DNA from: Candidatus Omnitrophota bacterium
GTDB lineage: Bacteria; Omnitrophota; Gorgyraeia; JABMRG01
DNA: 7,367 bases
Direction of reading: 5' to 3'
Assembly: GCA_013202935.1 (NCBI GenBank)
Contig: JABMRG010000169.1
Coordinates: 1-7,367 of the forward strand
Shown: piece by piece, positions 5,208 to 7,367 of the stretch
Numbering within the stretch: the stretch's first letter is position 1
Layout: the number at the start of each line of letters is the position of its first letter
Made by a program: the position numbers and the translations under genes
The notes under the pieces: model-generated
Databases searched by the model: none
Seen by the model: the letters and a program-made list of their open reading frames with translations, nothing else
What the model was told of the DNA's origin: nothing

Positions 5208-6206
5208 ATGAAAAAATTTAATGTGGCAGTAGTTGGTGTTGGCGCAGTTGGTGTGGAGATGCTGCGTATTTTAAAGGAACGCAAGTTCCCTGTAGGCAAA
5301 CTCAAAGTCTTTGCAAGAAGCGAAAGGGATATCTATGTAGATAAGGATAGCTACCATGTCCTAAAGGTGGACCACCATGGGTTTAAGAATATAGATATAG
5401 CGCTCTTTGCAGGAACAGAAGGTGAGAAGGGTGCTGCTGTAACCTATGCGTCTTCTGCAATAAAGCAGGGCGCTGTTGTAATTGATAATGGCGCAGATTT
5501 CAGGATGGAGAAAGACGTACCTTTAGTAGTTCCAGAGGTAAATCCGAAGGATATAAAGAAGCATAAAGGTATAATCTCTAACCCTAACTGCTCCACTATA
5601 CAGATGGTAGTTGCCCTAGCGCCTATCCAAAAAAGATTAGGCTTAAAGAGGATAATAGTCTGCAGCTATCAGGCTGCTTCTGGCGCAGGAAGAAGCGCTG
5701 TAAAGGAGCTTATGGCTCAGTCAAAGGCTGTTCTTGATGGAAAGACCGTAAAACCCGATGCCCTTCCGCAGCAAATAGCATTCAATGTATTTCCTCATAT
5801 AGGAGGTTTTCAGAAAGAGTCTTATACCAGCGAGGAGTGGAAGACTGTAAAAGAGACTCATAAGATATTTCATGATGATAAGATAAAGGTAACTGCAACC
5901 TGTGTCAGAGTCCCTGTTGCAACCGGCCACTCAGAAGCTGTCTATATTGAGACCAAGAAGGCAATGTCAGTGAGTAAGTTGCAAAACCTTCTTAGCAAGT
6001 CAGCAGGCATTGAAGTTGTGGATGATCCAAAAAATGGAAAATATCCTCTACCTATAAACGCTGAAGGAAAAGATGCTGTCTATGTAGGCAGGATAAGGAA
6101 AGACCCTTTTGTAAAGAATGCCTACTGGTTGTGGGTCGTATCTGATAATCTGCGCAAAGGAGCAGCATTAAACGCTATCCAGATTGCAGAGCTGCTAATT
6201 AAATAA
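5208..6206 (+). CDS. asd: Aspartate-semialdehyde dehydrogenase
   Basis: A 332-residue NADPH-dependent enzyme converting 4-aspartyl phosphate to aspartate 4-semialdehyde, the branch point to lysine/diaminopimelate, threonine and methionine. Visible elements are the nucleotide loop VGVGAVG (9-15), 'IDNGADFRM' (92-100), catalytic Cys128 in SNPNCSTIQMV, YQAASGAG (154-161), 'ESYTSEEWK' (204-212), and RVPVATGHSE (234-243) with Arg234 and the catalytic base His241. Length and motifs fit a complete bacterial Asd. The Shine-Dalgarno AAGGAG (5196-5201) is 6 nt from the ATG, needed because the upstream gap is occupied by a repeat. The stop shares one base with the truA start (TAATG). Order leuB-asd-truA is a known conserved neighbourhood in several bacterial groups. 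Confidence 0.95.
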   Translation: MKKFNVAVVGVGAVGVEMLRILKERKFPVGKLKVFARSERDIYVDKDSYHVLKVDHHGFKNIDIALFAGTEGEKGAAVTYASSAIKQGAVVIDNGADFRMEKDVPLVVPEVNPKDIKKHKGIISNPNCSTIQMVVALAPIQKRLGLKRIIVCSYQAASGAGRSAVKELMAQSKAVLDGKTVKPDALPQQIAFNVFPHIGGFQKESYTSEEWKTVKETHKIFHDDKIKVTATCVRVPVATGHSEAVYIETKKAMSVSKLQNLLSKSAGIEVVDDPKNGKYPLPINAEGKDAVYVGRIRKDPFVKNAYWLWVVSDNLRKGAALNAIQIAELLIK

Positions 6207-6961
6207 TGAGAAATGTCAAGATAGAGATAGAATACGACGGAACAAACTATAGAGGGTGGCAGATTCAGCAGAGAAGGCCTGAAGGCCTAGCAACGGAGAA
6301 GACTATTCAGGGTATTATAGAAAGGGTCTTAAGCGGTATCTTACAAGATGAGATACGCATTATAGGCGCTGGAAGAACAGATGCTGGTGTGCATGCCCTG
6401 GGCCAGACAGCAAACTTCAAGACAAAGTCAAAGATGCCCATGGCTGTTATACAACGCGCGCTCAATGCCCTCCTTCCGAAAGATATAGTTATTGTGGATA
6501 TAGAAGAGGCAAAACCAGACTTTAATGCCAGATTTGATGCCAGGAGCAAGACCTACCGCTACCAGATATTAAACCGCGATTACAGTACGGCACTGGACAG
6601 ATTGTATCAGTACCACCTTCCATATAAGCTCGATCCAAAACTTATGCAGCGTGAGGCGCGCGTTTTAATTGGCAGAAAAGACTTTAAATCGTTTCAAGCA
6701 GCAGACAAAAAAGAGAGAATGTCCGTGAGAAATATAAGGAGGCTCTCTGTAAGAAAAGACGGCCCTGTAATAAATATTGATATTGAAGCAAATGGATTCT
6801 TGTATAACATGGTACGCAACATAGTAGGTACCTTGATTGAGATAGGAAGGGGAAAGTTTTCCCCGGGAAGCATGAGGAAGATATTGCGCGCAAAAGATAG
6901 AACTCAGGCAGGCCCGACAGCTCCAGCGAAAGGCCTGAGTCTCCTGCGCGTAAGATATTAG
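6206..6961 (+). CDS. truA: tRNA pseudouridine(38-40) synthase
   Basis: A 251-residue TruA that isomerises uridines at positions 38-40 of tRNA anticodon arms, acting as a homodimer. Catalytic Asp59 sits in GAGRTDAGVHALGQTANF (54-71). The conserved YRY (117-119), 'DFKSFQAADKKE' (159-170) and 'NGFLYNMVRNIVGTLIEIGRG' segment (196-216) are all present, and the C-terminus 'TAPAKGLSLLRVRY' is the usual ending. It begins on the last base of the asd stop (TAATG) without a clear Shine-Dalgarno, so it relies on coupling. The next ORF begins one nt after its TAG stop, so the transcript probably continues. Confidence 0.95.
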   Translation: MRNVKIEIEYDGTNYRGWQIQQRRPEGLATEKTIQGIIERVLSGILQDEIRIIGAGRTDAGVHALGQTANFKTKSKMPMAVIQRALNALLPKDIVIVDIEEAKPDFNARFDARSKTYRYQILNRDYSTALDRLYQYHLPYKLDPKLMQREARVLIGRKDFKSFQAADKKERMSVRNIRRLSVRKDGPVINIDIEANGFLYNMVRNIVGTLIEIGRGKFSPGSMRKILRAKDRTQAGPTAPAKGLSLLRVRY

Positions 6962-6962
6962 T

Positions 6963-7004
6963 ATGGCGAAAAAAGAGAGACAACGCTGGGGTTCTAAATT
7001 ATGA
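6963..7004 (+). CDS. Possible 13-residue coupled small ORF
   Basis: ATG 6963 begins one nt after the truA stop and encodes MAKKERQRWGSKL, ending with TGA 7002-7004. It is strongly basic. The stop overlaps the next ATG (7001) as ATGA. It may be a leader peptide, the charged N-terminus of the following ORF if a -1 frameshift occurs, or chance. There is no own Shine-Dalgarno. Only its tight stop-start spacing argues for translation. Confidence 0.25.
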   Translation: MAKKERQRWGSKL

Positions 7005-7084
7005 TTCTTTCATGGGGCTTTATAATAGCTCTTGGCATATTTTGCTTTAGCAAGATATTTGGTGAAAAACATGGAAAGATATAA
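7001..7084 (+). CDS. Possible 27-residue membrane peptide
   Basis: It encodes MILSWGFIIALGIFCFSKIF followed by GEKHGKI, with TAA at 7082-7084. Residues 1-16 are a continuous hydrophobic stretch and the rest is basic, the layout of a single-span small membrane protein. It overlaps the preceding 13-codon ORF by ATGA and the following ORF by 14 nt. GGGG at 6988-6991 is a possible weak ribosome site. I recognise no family. It could be a genuine microprotein or a by-product of AT-rich sequence. Confidence 0.35.
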   Translation: MILSWGFIIALGIFCFSKIFGEKHGKI

Positions 7085-7367
7085 TAGGCTGTGGAGGTTA
7101 AAGGCTGCTGTAATTATCTTATTTTTTTATCTTATACCTTCCTGCGGGATATGCTTAAGCCTTATTTCTGATCCGGCTATTAATCAGACAGCGGGTAGGT
7201 TTTTAAGGCCTCTGTCTACAAGTGGTTCAGCATCAAAAATGGCCAGTTCAGGCCAATATAATAAACCTGTTTTAACACTAATAACCATTGCCTTGACCTC
7301 CGCAAGCTGCCTCGTTACCCAGCCAGAGGAGCCCAAGGCAACAGAAGGAGCCCCTGATGCGGGAGAG
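7071..7367 (+). CDS. Unrecognised membrane or exported protein, 3' end outside window
   Basis: The frame stays open for 99 codons from ATG 7071 to the window edge, which is unlikely by chance. A basic N-terminus (MERYNRLWRLK) is followed by a hydrophobic stretch (12-32, AAVIILFFYLIPSCGICLSLI), suggesting a signal peptide or membrane anchor. A second hydrophobic stretch lies at about 66-82 (PVLTLITIALTSASCLV), followed by a Pro/Glu/Ala-rich segment (85-99) that looks unstructured or linker-like. Cys25 and Cys80 end hydrophobic runs but neither fits a good lipobox. GTG 7062 is an alternative in-frame start; GGTG at 7061-7064 is a weak ribosome site for ATG 7071. It overlaps the 27-codon ORF by 14 nt and probably belongs to the operon tail. 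I do not recognise the family. Confidence 0.55.
   Translation, partial: MERYNRLWRLKAAVIILFFYLIPSCGICLSLISDPAINQTAGRFLRPLSTSGSASKMASSGQYNKPVLTLITIALTSASCLVTQPEEPKATEGAPDAGE

Noticed and set aside
1..7367. CRISPR array, tRNA, rRNA or riboswitch
   Set aside because: No regularly spaced direct repeats, cloverleaf pattern, rRNA signature or recognisable riboswitch/T-box core was seen in any gap.

Overview
The window (about 40% GC, almost all genes on the + strand) is a bacterial chromosomal segment. The organism cannot be fixed from the sequence. The mix of a lone short-leader pilin-like gene, REP-like repeats of the 'GTCATTCTGAGC...GCGAAG' type, an ArgA-like GNAT, and the compact order leuC-leuD-leuB-asd-truA suggests an uncultured lineage such as Candidatus Omnitrophota, or a deltaproteobacterium-like genome. 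This is inference with moderate to low confidence.

Layout. Positions 2-61 are the last 19 codons of an oligopeptide/nickel-type ABC ATPase (OppD/DppD-like). Its partner ATPase (OppF/DppF-like) runs 429-1073. Between them sits a 355-bp unit (70-424): an AT-rich GIY-YIG endonuclease gene bounded by related inverted REP-like repeats, which looks like a small mobile element dropped into the transporter operon. Next comes a stand-alone type IV pilin/pseudopilin-like gene (1178-1618) with a strong Shine-Dalgarno, then a 159-bp near-symmetric palindrome (1622-1780). A good sigma70-type promoter (1788-1816) follows directly.

That promoter probably drives a long biosynthetic operon: ArgA-like acetyltransferase, leuC, leuD, leuB, asd, truA and further small genes. 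Most junctions overlap (ATGA, an 11-nt overlap, TAATG). The exception is the 95-nt leuB-asd gap, which is filled by another REP-like element (5111-5193). LeuCD isomerise 2-isopropylmalate and LeuB oxidatively decarboxylates 3-isopropylmalate (leucine pathway). Asd makes aspartate semialdehyde (lysine, threonine, methionine). The GNAT probably acetylates glutamate or a related amino acid, and TruA modifies tRNA anticodon arms. The operon is therefore mostly amino-acid supply with a translation-linked tail.

After truA come two very short, stop-start coupled ORFs (13 and 27 codons) and a 99-codon reading frame that runs off the window end. It has two hydrophobic stretches and matches no family I recognise. 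The strongest leads are the repeat-bounded GIY-YIG unit with its effect on translation of the downstream ABC gene, the large palindrome beside the operon promoter, an ICDH-like Lys-Tyr pair at the cofactor site of LeuB, and the coupled small ORFs after truA.
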